From assembly GCA_033816765.1 (NCBI GenBank), contig CM066291.1, positions 5,580,001 through 5,644,000 of the forward strand: a stretch of DNA of 64,000 nucleotides, written 5' to 3'. Position numbers and translations under genes: made by a program. The notes beneath the pieces were generated by a model. The model was not told the origin of the DNA. It worked only from the letters and a program-made list of their open reading frames with translations, and ran no database searches. The stretch comes from Nothopassalora personata. Its lineage: Eukaryota; Ascomycota; Dothideomycetes; Mycosphaerellales; Mycosphaerellaceae. Positions 1-10,340 of this stretch are shown here, piece after piece; position 1 is the first letter of the stretch, and every line of letters begins with the position of its first letter.

Positions 1-46
1 GCTTCTTTCTCGGCTCGGCACCGTTTAGCTCCGATCATCACGGGTC

Positions 47-2180
47 AGCACGGTTTAGCACCGTTCAGCCAATCGGGTGATTCCGCAGCAGCGAGCCTTA
101 GCGAAGCGTCTAAGATCGAATAGGGCTTGTTTTAGTGCAGCTTAAAGCTATGTAGCACTACTACTATATTTCAGTACGCGATAGCAACCGATTACTACGC
201 CCGGCCGAGCTCCTATAGATTCAAATAATAGCGCCGATAGTAGAGATTACGACGGCGTCGAGAACGTAACGATCCGATAGCGCGTTATGTACGAAGTACA
301 TCCTCGAATGTAAAACCGACTTTATGTAGTTGAAACTAATATTAGCTAGCGAGCTACTAACGCCTCTTACGAGTACACTACTACCCCTATTCGATTCCTT
401 AGGCTAAATAAGCAAGAGTTGTTAATATTAAAGGTAGTACATTGTATTCGGTAGGCGCGCTAAGACGCGAAGCTAGGTAGATACATAACTATTAAGTCTA
501 TTGCATAGCGCGCAATTGTCTATCTATTACGGAATGATTCCTACGGGCCCTAGAATTAGGATAATAAGACGAACACGTAACTTATCCTACCTAAGCGCTT
601 AGACTTAGAGCGATTAGACTGCTTATACTTAGACTAATTAGACTGCTCATGCTTAGACTAATTAGACTAATTACCGAGATCTACGAATATCCTTTATATT
701 TAGGAACGCTAGAAACCCTTATAGTTCTAATGCGTTCAACTTATGTTACTATCTCACTAATTGGAATACAACTCTTATTCCTATTATTCATCTTCGCTTA
801 GCTTACTTTAGCCTCTCTAAAGAATACCGCCACGTAACTTAACTTATCTCTCTTTTAAGACTAGCCCTAGAACGAGATAATAACACTATCGTACTATGTA
901 CGGATATAAGGTAAAACAGCGATTAAGCATTATAAAGACGTAGTAGCCATTTAATAGCACGCCTACGACGCACTATTACGTATAGTTATAGACTCGTCCT
1001 ACGTACCTTACTATGCTCTATAACGCTGTTTAATAAGCGATTGCTAGTAGTGTAGCTCTAATAGATGCCTAGTCTATATAAAACGTCTACACACCGTCGC
1101 TTCGTACTAGATCCTTATAGATATATAGACACGAGCGAATAGAAGGTATTGGATCGTTTAGCTATCCTCGAGTGTAACACCGACACCGTAACGAAGAATA
1201 TACGCTGTTATACGGATCGATCTAATGCATCGCTTCGAAACTAGCTCGTCTAGTATAATCGAAAATTGCTTATAAAATGCAGTAACATTTAGTACTAGAC
1301 TAGAGCACTAGTTTTAATAATCTCGTATACTACCGCGTAGTCTATATTATTTAAACTGTCGATATTAGTGCCGCCGGTTAACTTAAAGATACCGAAAGGA
1401 TAATGCCGCGCGAGGTTATCGAGTTTAGCGATTGTACGAGATATAGGTGTCTAGTTATATCGAGAACCTCGTCCGTACAACACGGCGTTAAGCGACTAGT
1501 ATTTAATAGAGCGACGTAATATAGTCCGACGCGCCGGGATCGTAGCATAGTTCTTCGACTTAAGTACTACGCTATAGCTCGATGTGCCGGCTACTATTCC
1601 GACCTAGGCCTATAGGAACTTATATAGACTCTAATTATAGCTTCGTAGGAGATTAACGATAGATTGTAGCTTCTCCTACGTAGGTATGTCGTCGTCCTAC
1701 CGTCGTATATACCTCCTCCTTACTCTAGGTTACTGTGCCCGCGTAGGCTCCGTAGTGCGCGGCGCGTGTAGACTTCGTAGCATAACCGGAGGGAATCTAA
1801 TGTAGTCCTCCTCTTCGTCGCTATTAGGGGCGTTGTTATCGGTATCGGAGTACTCGTCTAACGATTCTTCTAACTCTATATCTTCGAAGGCGTGTAGTAA
1901 GGACTCGTGTCGCGCGGACGGCGATTGTAGGTAATTATAATAAGTAGACGACGCTATTGTTAATTCAATTAAAAGCGCCGAGCGTACGCTATCGAATGTA
2001 GTAGTTATTAAGGCGATAGAGTAACGTAGTAGTAGAGATGTATGCCTTCGAATGTAATAGTGCTTGTTTATATATAGGGCTGAATTCGTATACACTAAAA
2101 CAGCCCCATTTGGTCTTAGACTCGCTGCGCGAATTGGCGCTCCTAGCCCTCTAATTGGCTGAACGGTGCAGAACCGTGCT
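47..2180. mobile_element. RIP-degraded DNA transposon with long terminal inverted repeats
   Basis: The outer ends are inverted copies of each other: 47-74 matches the reverse complement of 2153-2180 with 3 mismatches in 28 bases, and the similarity resumes at about 109-136 against 2094-2120, so each arm is roughly 90 bp. The interior is extremely rich in TpA and poor in CpA/TpG (in 421-480 I count 10 TpA against 2 CpA plus TpG), which is the usual footprint of repeat-induced point mutation. No intact transposase is visible. The sequence from about 2230 onward has ordinary base composition, so the edge is sharp. I infer a class II element of about 2.1 kb; the superfamily cannot be told from what is left. 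It might instead be a non-autonomous element. Confidence 0.75.
1730..2095 (-). pseudogene. Remnant ORF inside the TIR element
   Basis: This 121-codon open frame starts immediately inside the right terminal inverted repeat and reads inward, the position expected for the start of a transposase gene. Its translation has a basic first half and an acidic patch (residues about 71-97, many Asp and Glu). I recognise no catalytic DDE/D motif. The rest of the element upstream in this orientation is full of TAG/TAA codons, as expected after RIP. Treat it as a decayed fragment, not a working gene. Confidence 0.35.
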
Positions 2181-2434
2181 TAACGAAGCTGAAGCGAGCC
2201 TAAGCGAGCCTAGCGCGTGCGCTAGGCGAAGCCAAAGCCAATTCCTGCGGCGAGTCTGAGTTTACTGAGGTAACGATTTAGAGTGGTCATGGCGTCACTT
2301 TCTAGGCAAGAAGGTAAACACATCATGACACGACTCTTCTTCCACGATACACTTGCACCGATATTACAAAACGTCTTGTACAGGCAGGCCTGGTTATTGA
2401 CGACCTCGTGAGAAGCACAAGGCAGGCCACCACC

Positions 2435-3365
2435 ATGCCTGGTCTGGAGCTCATTCCCGGGCTTCTGCCACCATCGCGCGAGCAATGGGAACTCATCTCA
2501 TATGCTTGGCAGTTCTTCCCAATCGTGAGATCAAACAACCCGAACGTCACCTCACGAGTCACCACTGACAGCCTCACCACAGTTCACAGCAATCCAATGG
2601 CTGACCGACTACTACCCACAAGGCAAAACTTCCAACGACTCCAAGTTCAACCTCCCCGGGAAATGGGCCTGGTTCCTGATGGAGGTCCCAGGCTTCATCA
2701 CCGTCCTCTACTGCATGTTCGCCATTCCTGAGAGGGAGAACCTCGTCGGCCTACCCTGGGCCAATTGGACCATGGCCGGAATGTTTACCCTGCACTACAT
2801 CTACCGCGCAGTGCTCTCGCCACTGGTCCTAAACCCGTCCATGTCCCCTATCCACCCACTCGTCTTCGTCTGTGCCTTCGGCTGGCAAGTCATGAATGGC
2901 CTCTCCATCGGTGGATGGCTAGGCGGCTACGGTCCCCGCACCGTCTGGGACTGGCAAGACCGCTCGAGAGAAATCATGATTGGGATGATCGTGTGGGGAT
3001 GGGGGCTGCTTGGGAACATGTTTCACGACGACGACCTGCGAGAAATTCGACGGGCCGCGGCCCGAAGGCAAAAGGAGCAGGCGGAGAAGGAGAAGAAGCC
3101 GCAGGAAGGGATCGAGAAACTTTACATGATGCCGAAGAATGGCCTGTTCCATTACGTCTTGTTTCCTCACTACCTTTGCGAATGGATCGAGTGGGGAGGG
3201 TTCTGGCTTGTGGGAGGTCTGAACTGCGTCCCGGCGAGGAGCTTCCTGATCAACGAGATTGCGACGATGCTGCCGAGGGCTTTGGCGGGTAAGCGGTGGT
3301 ACATTGAGAAGTTTGGCAAGGAACGAGTCGGGAACCGCAAGGCAGTTATTCCCGGCTTGCTATGA
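2435..3365 (+). CDS. Steroid 5-alpha-reductase family protein (3-oxo-5-alpha-steroid 4-dehydrogenase-like)
   Basis: Two exons, 2435-2524 and 2583-3365, give 290 aa. The 58-bp intron (GTGAGA...CACAG) is phase 0 and splicing yields the conserved N-terminal stretch FTAIQWLTDYYPQGK. Family hallmarks follow: LPGKWAWFLMEVPGF, the NMFHDDDLREIR motif, then FHYVLFPHYLCEWIEW and the C-terminal WYIEKFGKE...RKAVIPGLL, which bear the NADPH/substrate-binding residues of SRD5A enzymes. Several hydrophobic segments indicate an ER-type membrane protein, and the length is normal for the family. Such enzymes reduce the C4-C5 double bond of 3-oxo-steroids with NADPH; the true fungal substrate is not known to me. 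An in-frame GTG lies upstream at 2408, but the ATG at 2435 (context ACCACCATG) is the sensible start. It converges with the transcription factor gene, about 140 bp stop to stop. Confidence 0.9.
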
Positions 3366-3503
3366 GATGATGATGATGCGAATAGATGTGTGCCTTCGGG
3401 AGGGTATCTAATTTGCTAATGCTGCCAGCGAAGGACTTTTTTTCCCGTAGCAATGCTTGTCCTGTGATGAACGTACTTCTACATGCTGCTCAGCAGTTGG
3501 ATC

Positions 3504-6181
3504 TCAAACATTCCCGCTAAGGAAGAAGTCGGACTCGCCGTGGTCCGCTAAGCTAGAATTCTCAATTCCAGCCAGCTGCTCCAATAAGCTCAAGAATGGA
3601 TCATTCTCCAGCTCGAGGTTATGGCTGTCGGCGCTGGCACTTCCCCCGCTGCAAGGGCCCGAGCTGTATTCTGGCATTTCCGAGTCTGTCTCATGTTGGC
3701 CATTCGTTATATTACGTGGGGTCATTGACGATGGCAGGGGACTGAGTGCGAAGTTTGGTGTAAAATTGCCAGAGAAAAGCAGGGCATTGTGCTCATTCTC
3801 TGGTTGCTGCTCCACGGCTGGCGGGCCCTCGGGGACCTCGATTTGCGGCACATTGTCCTCGACAGCCTGTTCCTCTTCGATCGTAGCTGGTTGTGTAGCA
3901 TCTGCCCTAGGTGGTGTCGGATATGGCTGGGATCCTGTCGTTGATCGTCGCTTCTTTGGCTTCCGTACCGCATTCGAATAATGATGTTGCATGGGTGTTT
4001 GGGAAGCAATCATTGGAGTGTATGATATGTTCTCGGACCAGACTGAAGCGGACCATGCTTCGCTTGGGCCTTGCCATGGGTCGAGCGTGGGCAACTGGTC
4101 GTACGAGGAATCCATCATTACGTCGGTGAACGCAACGTGAGCACCATCGATGTATGAGCCAGGATACCGATCGAAGAAGTCCTCCATTTGGAAGACTGGA
4201 GAGAAGCGCATGGGATTTGAGGCCAAAGACTTCACGAGCTGCGCATGGCTCGCGTAGACCAGCTGAAGGGTATCACGTTGGTGCTGGACGCCAGTCCAGA
4301 TCAATCGGAGCTCGAGCAGCTGTGCCATCTCACGGGACAAGAACTCTGCGCTGTGGCAGAAAGCGTCGCCTTCTCGATATGCCATGTAGTGAGCTCCATG
4401 GACATGAATTGTTCCAGCTGTGCAAATGCAGTACCCGACGAACGAAGGCCAGTCTAGTAATGCTGTGTTCTTGCCAATTTCCACCAGCTCTGCGATCGCA
4501 TTTGCATGCAGAAAGCAGAGATTCGTTGCCTCGATCTGCCATGACTGGTTCTGACTGTTGCCGGATAGCTCTGCTAGGTCAATCGGTAAGAACGGTCGGT
4601 ATATTAGGCAGTGGATCAGGTGATATACTAGCTTGCTCAAGACCAGAGTAGAAGTGTCGTGCGAGCCAAACAGCGTATCGATCGAGGTGAAAACGTCCTG
4701 TGTGGCCGCAGCCCAGTAGTCGAGGTCTGACCTGAGTCGCGAAAGTTTAGATTGTGCGTGCCAAGGGAAGTGCGGGTCGCCTTGCACACCACCGGCGCCC
4801 AGATATCGATTGGTGACGCCAAGGACTCTCACGATCTCTACAAGCATTGTGCCACTGCTCTGTGGTGCGTGTGAAACGCCTGATGCGTGAGGAAGCCTTG
4901 ACCCGTTGGGAAAGAAGCTGCCCTCTATCCATGCTTGAGATCCCGGCTGTTGCCATCCTGGCAGTCTGAGGTGTATTGAGTCGTCTGAGATCAGGGACGG
5001 TCTCTTTGAACCGCTGACAGTGAAGCGATCCATGAGATAGCAGGTCCAGAACAACTTCCTTCGGCCTTCTCTTTCGGAGCTCGCAATCCGCAACTCGGAT
5101 GGCAGTTCACGGTGCAGTTTCAGAGCAAACGCCATACTGACCGCGTGAGTCAGAACCATATAACATCTCTTCCCTCTGCCATTTTGAAAGTTTGCCATGG
5201 CCAGCAGTAGAAGTGCCTGGAGGTTGTCGATGCTTGGCTCATCCACATCGATCTCTCCTCTCGCACGTGTCACATGGTCGTGGCTCGAGCGTATTGCTCC
5301 GGCATGACCGCCGCACAAATGCGGGACATATCTGATTGATACTGCGTGCACAGCGTTAATCAGGAATGGCGGCAATCGTCCATCTCGAAGTCGTTGCCTG
5401 GTGGCCGTCTCGTCCAATATGTAGTATGGCTTATCGTGCACACGAGCAAAGAACGTGTCAAGCAAGGCATCTGTGAAAGCGAAAGCCTCGTTGACCGGCG
5501 GTGCTGGCTCAATGTGGGTGTTGCTCAACTGTAGCGTTCTACTTTCCACTATCTCTCGCTGTACTGGTGAAACCGAGTGTGGTTTCTTGTCGCCTGGCCT
5601 ATTGTCGCCGGATTCCTGGTTATCTCGGGTAGTTGCTGTTGAATGATCCTCTTCAGGAGAAGATGATGTTTTCTGCTCTTCCTTCATACCTGCACGAAAG
5701 AGACTGTCAGCAAAGTCGTCGCCAACGGGAGTTCCTCGAAAGGGCAGTACGCGTCAAGGCAACTTTTGGGGATCCAGACGCTCTGACATCTCGATCGCCC
5801 ATCTCTTTGGCTCATACTAATGGAAGCGCTCACGTTTCTCAAGCCCATTGACCCTCTTCAGAAGAGATTCCAGTACATCAGTCTTCGGTCCACGCTTCTT
5901 AGGTATGGCATCGTACACGCAAGGACAATTAAACACTTGACATGCCTCGCAAGAAGGCTTGAGTCGATTGCACTTGATCTGAACGGAGTTAGGCCGAGGC
6001 AATTCAGGTGAGGATATACATGCAGCGGACTTGCCTTACGCTTTCGACAGCTTTTGCAGTTCATCGCCTCCTTTGGTTCGTTCACCAACTTCCTGATCTG
6101 AAGCCGGTCGATACCAACCTGTGGTCGGTTCATTGCTATCACTGCGCTGTCGCTCTCAGCGATAGCCATCGTTGTCACCAT
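3504..6181 (-). CDS. Zn2Cys6 fungal transcription factor
   Basis: Three exons on the minus strand: 6181-6035, 5978-5834 and 5689-3504, giving 825 aa. Splicing exon 1 to exon 2 assembles a perfect binuclear zinc cluster, with cysteines at residues 42, 45, 52, 59, 62 and 69 ([22 protein letters not shown]), followed by a basic KKRGPK linker and a short leucine-rich dimerisation helix. Exon 3 carries the fungal-specific middle homology region, including [22 protein letters not shown] and [14 protein letters not shown]. The C-terminal 200 residues are Pro/Ser/Gln-rich, as in activation domains. Intron 1 (5979-6034) begins GCAAGT and ends CAG, a GC-AG intron; no GT-AG choice keeps the cluster in frame. 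Intron 2 (5690-5833) is GT-AG, phase 1. It is a nuclear DNA-binding regulator, target unknown. Confidence 0.93.
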
Positions 6182-7263
6182 CGATCCACCATGTCAGTTA
6201 GTAAGGTCGAAGGAAGTAGACTGGAATCATGTCGCATCGCTGTGGAGCCGGCGCTCAATACATTAATTGACCTAGTTCTAGCTCGGCACGAGGGCGGGGA
6301 CTACAGGGCAGCAGAAACATGATTCGTGCCGGAACGGGCTCGCGATGCGTGAGCTGATACGCTTGGCTAAATGCAAACCGAGAATCGGCTGGCCGACGCT
6401 GCGGAGGCTGACGATCTATTGGCACTGCCAGCGACCAGTACCAAGCATCAGACGCATAGCTCAGGCAGACGAAGTGTGTGCCACCTCCACCTCCACCTCC
6501 ACCAGACAATAACTTACAAGCAGAGGTCTCGTGGTCCCGGGTCAAGGTCGTTTGGATGCAGCAAATATTGCTCTGGCGGTCTATCGAGCCCTATCACTGG
6601 CCCAGGTGTTGAGAAGCCCTGCTAAACATGCAACCGACGTCGGACACGCCTTCTTCTGGAACGATTCTGTCGATTGTTGTGCGATCAAAGATGCGGAGAA
6701 GGGCAGAAGCCAGCGAATCAAACCATTGCAGGACAGGGACCGACGGCTGAAAGAAAAAGTTGAAACGATACCAACACAAAGCAAGGGTAAATTGGCAATG
6801 TCATTATGCCTTGACACGCTCTACCCATGTTCTTGGCACATGGCTGTGTATACACATTCCCACAATTCTTCCCTCCGAGCGGCATCTCGTGCGATGCGAC
6901 GTTGCACGGCCGCCCGAAGTCATATCTGTGATATGGGAGGTATGCTTCTTGCAGCATCATCCGTGCTCGGCTGACGTAATCGAGAGACCTATCATCTACT
7001 CTCCTGCTGGAGCCACCTGCTGCTGGCACTTGTATACGAGATCGTACTTGAGAGTTCAGCTTGCTCGAAACTCAGCTTATCTTCATGTCCAACGTGGCGA
7101 ATCTGTGCTACAAACAAGATGGCTGTGCTACAATCACCTCGTGACCGACGGCGTGTTATATTATGGGAAGCGAATGCTGTGGTCTTCGCCACCTCTCAGG
7201 CAACTCCCATATCCCCTTAAATGCAGTAATGACTGTATGTGCAAGCCCGAGATTGGACCCGTC
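6182..7263. other. Intergenic region, no gene recognised
   Basis: This gap lies between the start of the Zn2Cys6 factor gene and the stop codon of the QutR-like gene, so it holds the promoter of the former and the 3-prime flank of the latter. Short open frames exist on both strands but none shows a recognisable domain, a signal peptide or paired splice signals. A short (CCACCT)-type tract lies near 6482-6503. Confidence 0.5.
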
Positions 7264-9276
7264 TCATGTATACAGACCCTTTCCCCCAGTCAGCTTGACA
7301 AAATCCCACGGTACATTCTCACCGATGAGCAGCCGCAACGTTTCGACGATCGTCCAAGCATTAACGTCGGCGATGCTGCTCGCGACCCATCCAAGTGATG
7401 CCGCCACGGATACGGTAGTATCGCCGTGGCCTTGGATGCCGTTGGAAAGGTCTGCAAAGATCTTGCCGGACCGAGTTGATGGTCTCTGAGTCCCACTGCT
7501 ATAGTGTTTCAAGATTGGTGACACGACGAACGACTTCTCTGCAGGTAACGCCGAGATGATCGCGAATGGTGCCCCGACTTTCCTTAGATCTTCGATGCCG
7601 CGAAGTTGCTGTGTCTCGCACTTGAAAGATCCCTTTGTTGCGAAGCCGATGGTGTAAACAATGCCGATGTTGAGACTTGCCAGAGCATATATCGCAGCAG
7701 CGGATTGAGCTTCGGTGTTACCGAACACGAGCGCAACTCTACCTGCATATGCTGAAGGAACATACTCTTTCGTCAATGTGGCTCGGATACCCTTCCAGGT
7801 GACGTTGTCGGCGACCATTGCTCGGCCACTGTTGATGGCTCGCACAGCTATGGTATCAACCTGCCCAATGGCGGAAGCAGCTTCGGTCAACGTGGGCAAG
7901 TAAGGTGCTGTCTCAACTGGCAAAGGAGGGTTCATGTAGGCACCGCCAAACTGCTGTCGCGAAAGGACGGATTCGATCGAACCAGTGGGTGTCCTTTCAA
8001 CGCTGAGCAGCTGGTGTGGTTGACTGAGCTCGTTCAAGCACTTCTCCAGGAATGTTGCTAGACCGTTTGAGCGAACGTGTCCGATTGCATACATGTCCAA
8101 GCGTGGCGTCTGTCCCATCGAATGCAGCATAGAGTTGATCTCTGCAGCGCTCAATTGACCGGGAGCCGCGACCAGAGGCATCAATGGGTGAGTGATTGGT
8201 GTAAAAACCTTGTTCAGTGTCCGTGAGAGTTGACCGACTGTACCCATGTTCAACCCTGAAAATGGTGGGTTAGTCCTGGTACTCTGAATCGTTGATCGGA
8301 AGTACTCCAGCTCGTAGTTGTCTTCCATATTGCGGACCAGGGCGATCATCTTCACGATGTCTCCGTAGACGGCACCTTCCTTGAACAGCCTTTGTGCATC
8401 AGGCGACGTCCATCTGAACATGCCAGAGAAGTCATGCCATGCAGAGATGATCTTGCTGTGTCCTTTCTCTGCTGCCAGCTGTTGTCGTATCCCCTCTGGA
8501 AGCCAAAGCTCGACATCGATATATTCGCAGCCCCACTGAATGGCCTTGCGAAGGTAGGTAAAGAACAAGCCAGGATCGTGCATGGGAAAGAGGCCATTCT
8601 CCTTAGTACATCTTGTGGTGAAGATGATGGGCAGTTCGGTGCGTTGTCGTAGAAGCATAAACTGCTCGCCAACATACTTCAGCCCAGGTGCAGCCGCGAG
8701 CTCACCATCTGTTGCCGGATCCCTCAACAGATCGACCCGAAGCTCGACGGAGTCTGCACCGACAGAAAGTATGTCCAAGTTTGGCAGAGCTGCTCGTACG
8801 TCAGGAAATGTTGTGGACAGCAAAGTAGTTCGTTGTTTCCTCTTAAGGTCGTCATGTGGTTTGATCTGCCCAAGGACAAATCCAAGAAAGCGTGCAAGGT
8901 CCCTTCGTACACACGACTCGCTCGTGTAAAGATATTCGTAATCGCAAAACGCAGTCATTCCTTCGTCCCGTCTATCGTGTCCGTCAATGCGATGCGTTGT
9001 AATGACTGTCCTGTCCAATATCCGCAAAGACTCCGGCTCGGTAACCAAAGCGTTCTCAATCCCGACGACAACCTCGTCCGACCATCCCTTCACAGCCTCG
9101 AGCGACTCAGCCCAACTGTAGGTATATCCTAAGACATCGGCGACGACCCTCGTGATCTCTTCTTGACCCTCGTCATACAAGATGAGCAGTCGCGGAGGCT
9201 TATGGTGAATGATCTCGTCCATTTTCATGTCTCCATTGGTTTGTATCATGACAGCAGGCTCAGGTCCTACTACCAT
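7264..9276 (-). CDS. Quinate repressor (QutR/QA-1S)-like protein
   Basis: The protein matches the C-terminal half of the AROM pentafunctional enzyme, the architecture of the fungal quinate repressor. In order: a remnant shikimate-kinase-like segment (to about residue 145), a type I 3-dehydroquinase domain (opening with FPDVRAALPNLDILSVGADSVELR), then a shikimate-dehydrogenase-like domain (GQLSRTLNKVFTPITHPLMP onward). In the dehydroquinase part the catalytic-type His (SAWHDF) and Lys (GDIVK) are still present. The kinase P-loop is absent, and the dehydrogenase lacks the SxxHN motif and a clean GxGG nucleotide loop (VFGNTEAQ instead), consistent with a regulator rather than an enzyme. The frame stays open to 9417, but that start would be GTG; the first in-frame ATG gives 670 aa. 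This is shorter than known repressors (about 900 aa) because the kinase part is cut down. No quinate-utilisation genes are nearby. Confidence 0.82.
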   Translation of the reverse strand: MVVGPEPAVMIQTNGDMKMDEIIHHKPPRLLILYDEGQEEITRVVADVLGYTYSWAESLEAVKGWSDEVVVGIENALVTEPESLRILDRTVITTHRIDGHDRRDEGMTAFCDYEYLYTSESCVRRDLARFLGFVLGQIKPHDDLKRKQRTTLLSTTFPDVRAALPNLDILSVGADSVELRVDLLRDPATDGELAAAPGLKYVGEQFMLLRQRTELPIIFTTRCTKENGLFPMHDPGLFFTYLRKAIQWGCEYIDVELWLPEGIRQQLAAEKGHSKIISAWHDFSGMFRWTSPDAQRLFKEGAVYGDIVKMIALVRNMEDNYELEYFRSTIQSTRTNPPFSGLNMGTVGQLSRTLNKVFTPITHPLMPLVAAPGQLSAAEINSMLHSMGQTPRLDMYAIGHVRSNGLATFLEKCLNELSQPHQLLSVERTPTGSIESVLSRQQFGGAYMNPPLPVETAPYLPTLTEAASAIGQVDTIAVRAINSGRAMVADNVTWKGIRATLTKEYVPSAYAGRVALVFGNTEAQSAAAIYALASLNIGIVYTIGFATKGSFKCETQQLRGIEDLRKVGAPFAIISALPAEKSFVVSPILKHYSSGTQRPSTRSGKIFADLSNGIQGHGDTTVSVAASLGWVASSIADVNAWTIVETLRLLIGENVPWDFVKLTGGKGLYT

Positions 9277-9417
9277 TAGAGGAAGAGCGAAATGACGGTA
9301 CTCGCGACTGTCGGTCACCGGATCGAGATGTCGTGTGCGCCGTGACCAAGGCTGTCCATAGTTAGCAGCAGCATGGCAGGGTGGTTCAGGCCGCGCGATA
9401 TATGCAGCGTGACTCAC

Positions 9418-10340
9418 TGGGTGCTATGGCATGGTCGGATCAGCTGTGCTACTGTCAACCACATACACATGCTGGTTGCAGGCCGTACTGCTTCCACTAC
9501 GGTGGAACAGAAGACGGAACCGCAGTCTAGATATGCCGTGGTGAATGCTGTGTTGAATGCACCTAGACGAATGCAACCAACTGGACGTCGGCATACAGTA
9601 GGCTAGTGTGACTGAGGTGATTGAAATATCTGGAAGACTTCCCTGGAGTCACGTTCGGCAGACATTCTCACCAGCGACGGCATGTCTCGCTGCGAACGTA
9701 ATAAGTCGTCTCGTCAAGCGGATAAATCGCGAAGGATGCCAGTTCGGAGGAAAGAGTCCACCAATCTCATCAGTTTGCCTTGCTCCAGATTCCTTGGCCG
9801 GCCGGAATGTCGGACCTCCTTCCGTGCTATACTCATTCGCTCATACAAGCTTCACAGTATCATAAAGCACTCGCCCATCACCATCTTAATCCACGTCAAC
9901 GAAACACAGCTTCACCAACACAGAGCACACAATCACTCATAGCGTTAACCTTCACGCATCATTACCCAGTACAACCGTCGTCCTCATACACAGCACGGAC
10001 CGAACGGGACACAAAGCAACAACACATCAAACGAATGAAATAGCGAGAGCAAGCACACAGGAGGTGATGTATTAAACCGCCAAGGGCGCCCGCCCCTTGC
10101 TCAGACCCATGTTATTATTTTTATGTACACAAAGATTCACACAGCCGCAAGCCAGATTGTCCATCAAAGCTGCACAAAGTCCTACCACTTCAGACCAGAT
10201 CCCATCTTCGATCCAAACAGCAACGGTGCTACTCACAACACCTGTCTCTACGTTACCACCGAGCTAAAGGCCGCTCCGCTTGCTTGCGCTTCAATGCCGG
10301 ACGTCATCAAGTCGTGAACGCATGCGCATTACTGTGAAAT
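9418..10340. other. Intergenic region, no gene recognised
   Basis: This stretch lies upstream of the QutR-like gene and downstream of the repeat-rich secreted protein gene. Open frames here are short and lack recognisable features. About 9840-10030 is CA-rich with little coding character and probably contains the 3-prime untranslated region of the neighbouring minus-strand gene. Confidence 0.45.

Noticed and set aside
2408..2434. Upstream start for the 5-alpha-reductase-like gene
   Set aside because: The codon at 2408 is GTG; eukaryotic initiation at the ATG at 2435 fits family N-termini.
7264..9276. Annotation as an active dehydroquinase/shikimate dehydrogenase enzyme
   Set aside because: The dehydrogenase lacks its substrate motif and nucleotide loop and the kinase P-loop is gone; the architecture fits the repressor-type homologue better.
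9277..9417. Upstream extension of the QutR-like protein
   Set aside because: The extended start is a GTG and its sequence does not resemble the family. The ATG at 9276 is preferred, though a missed first exon cannot be excluded.
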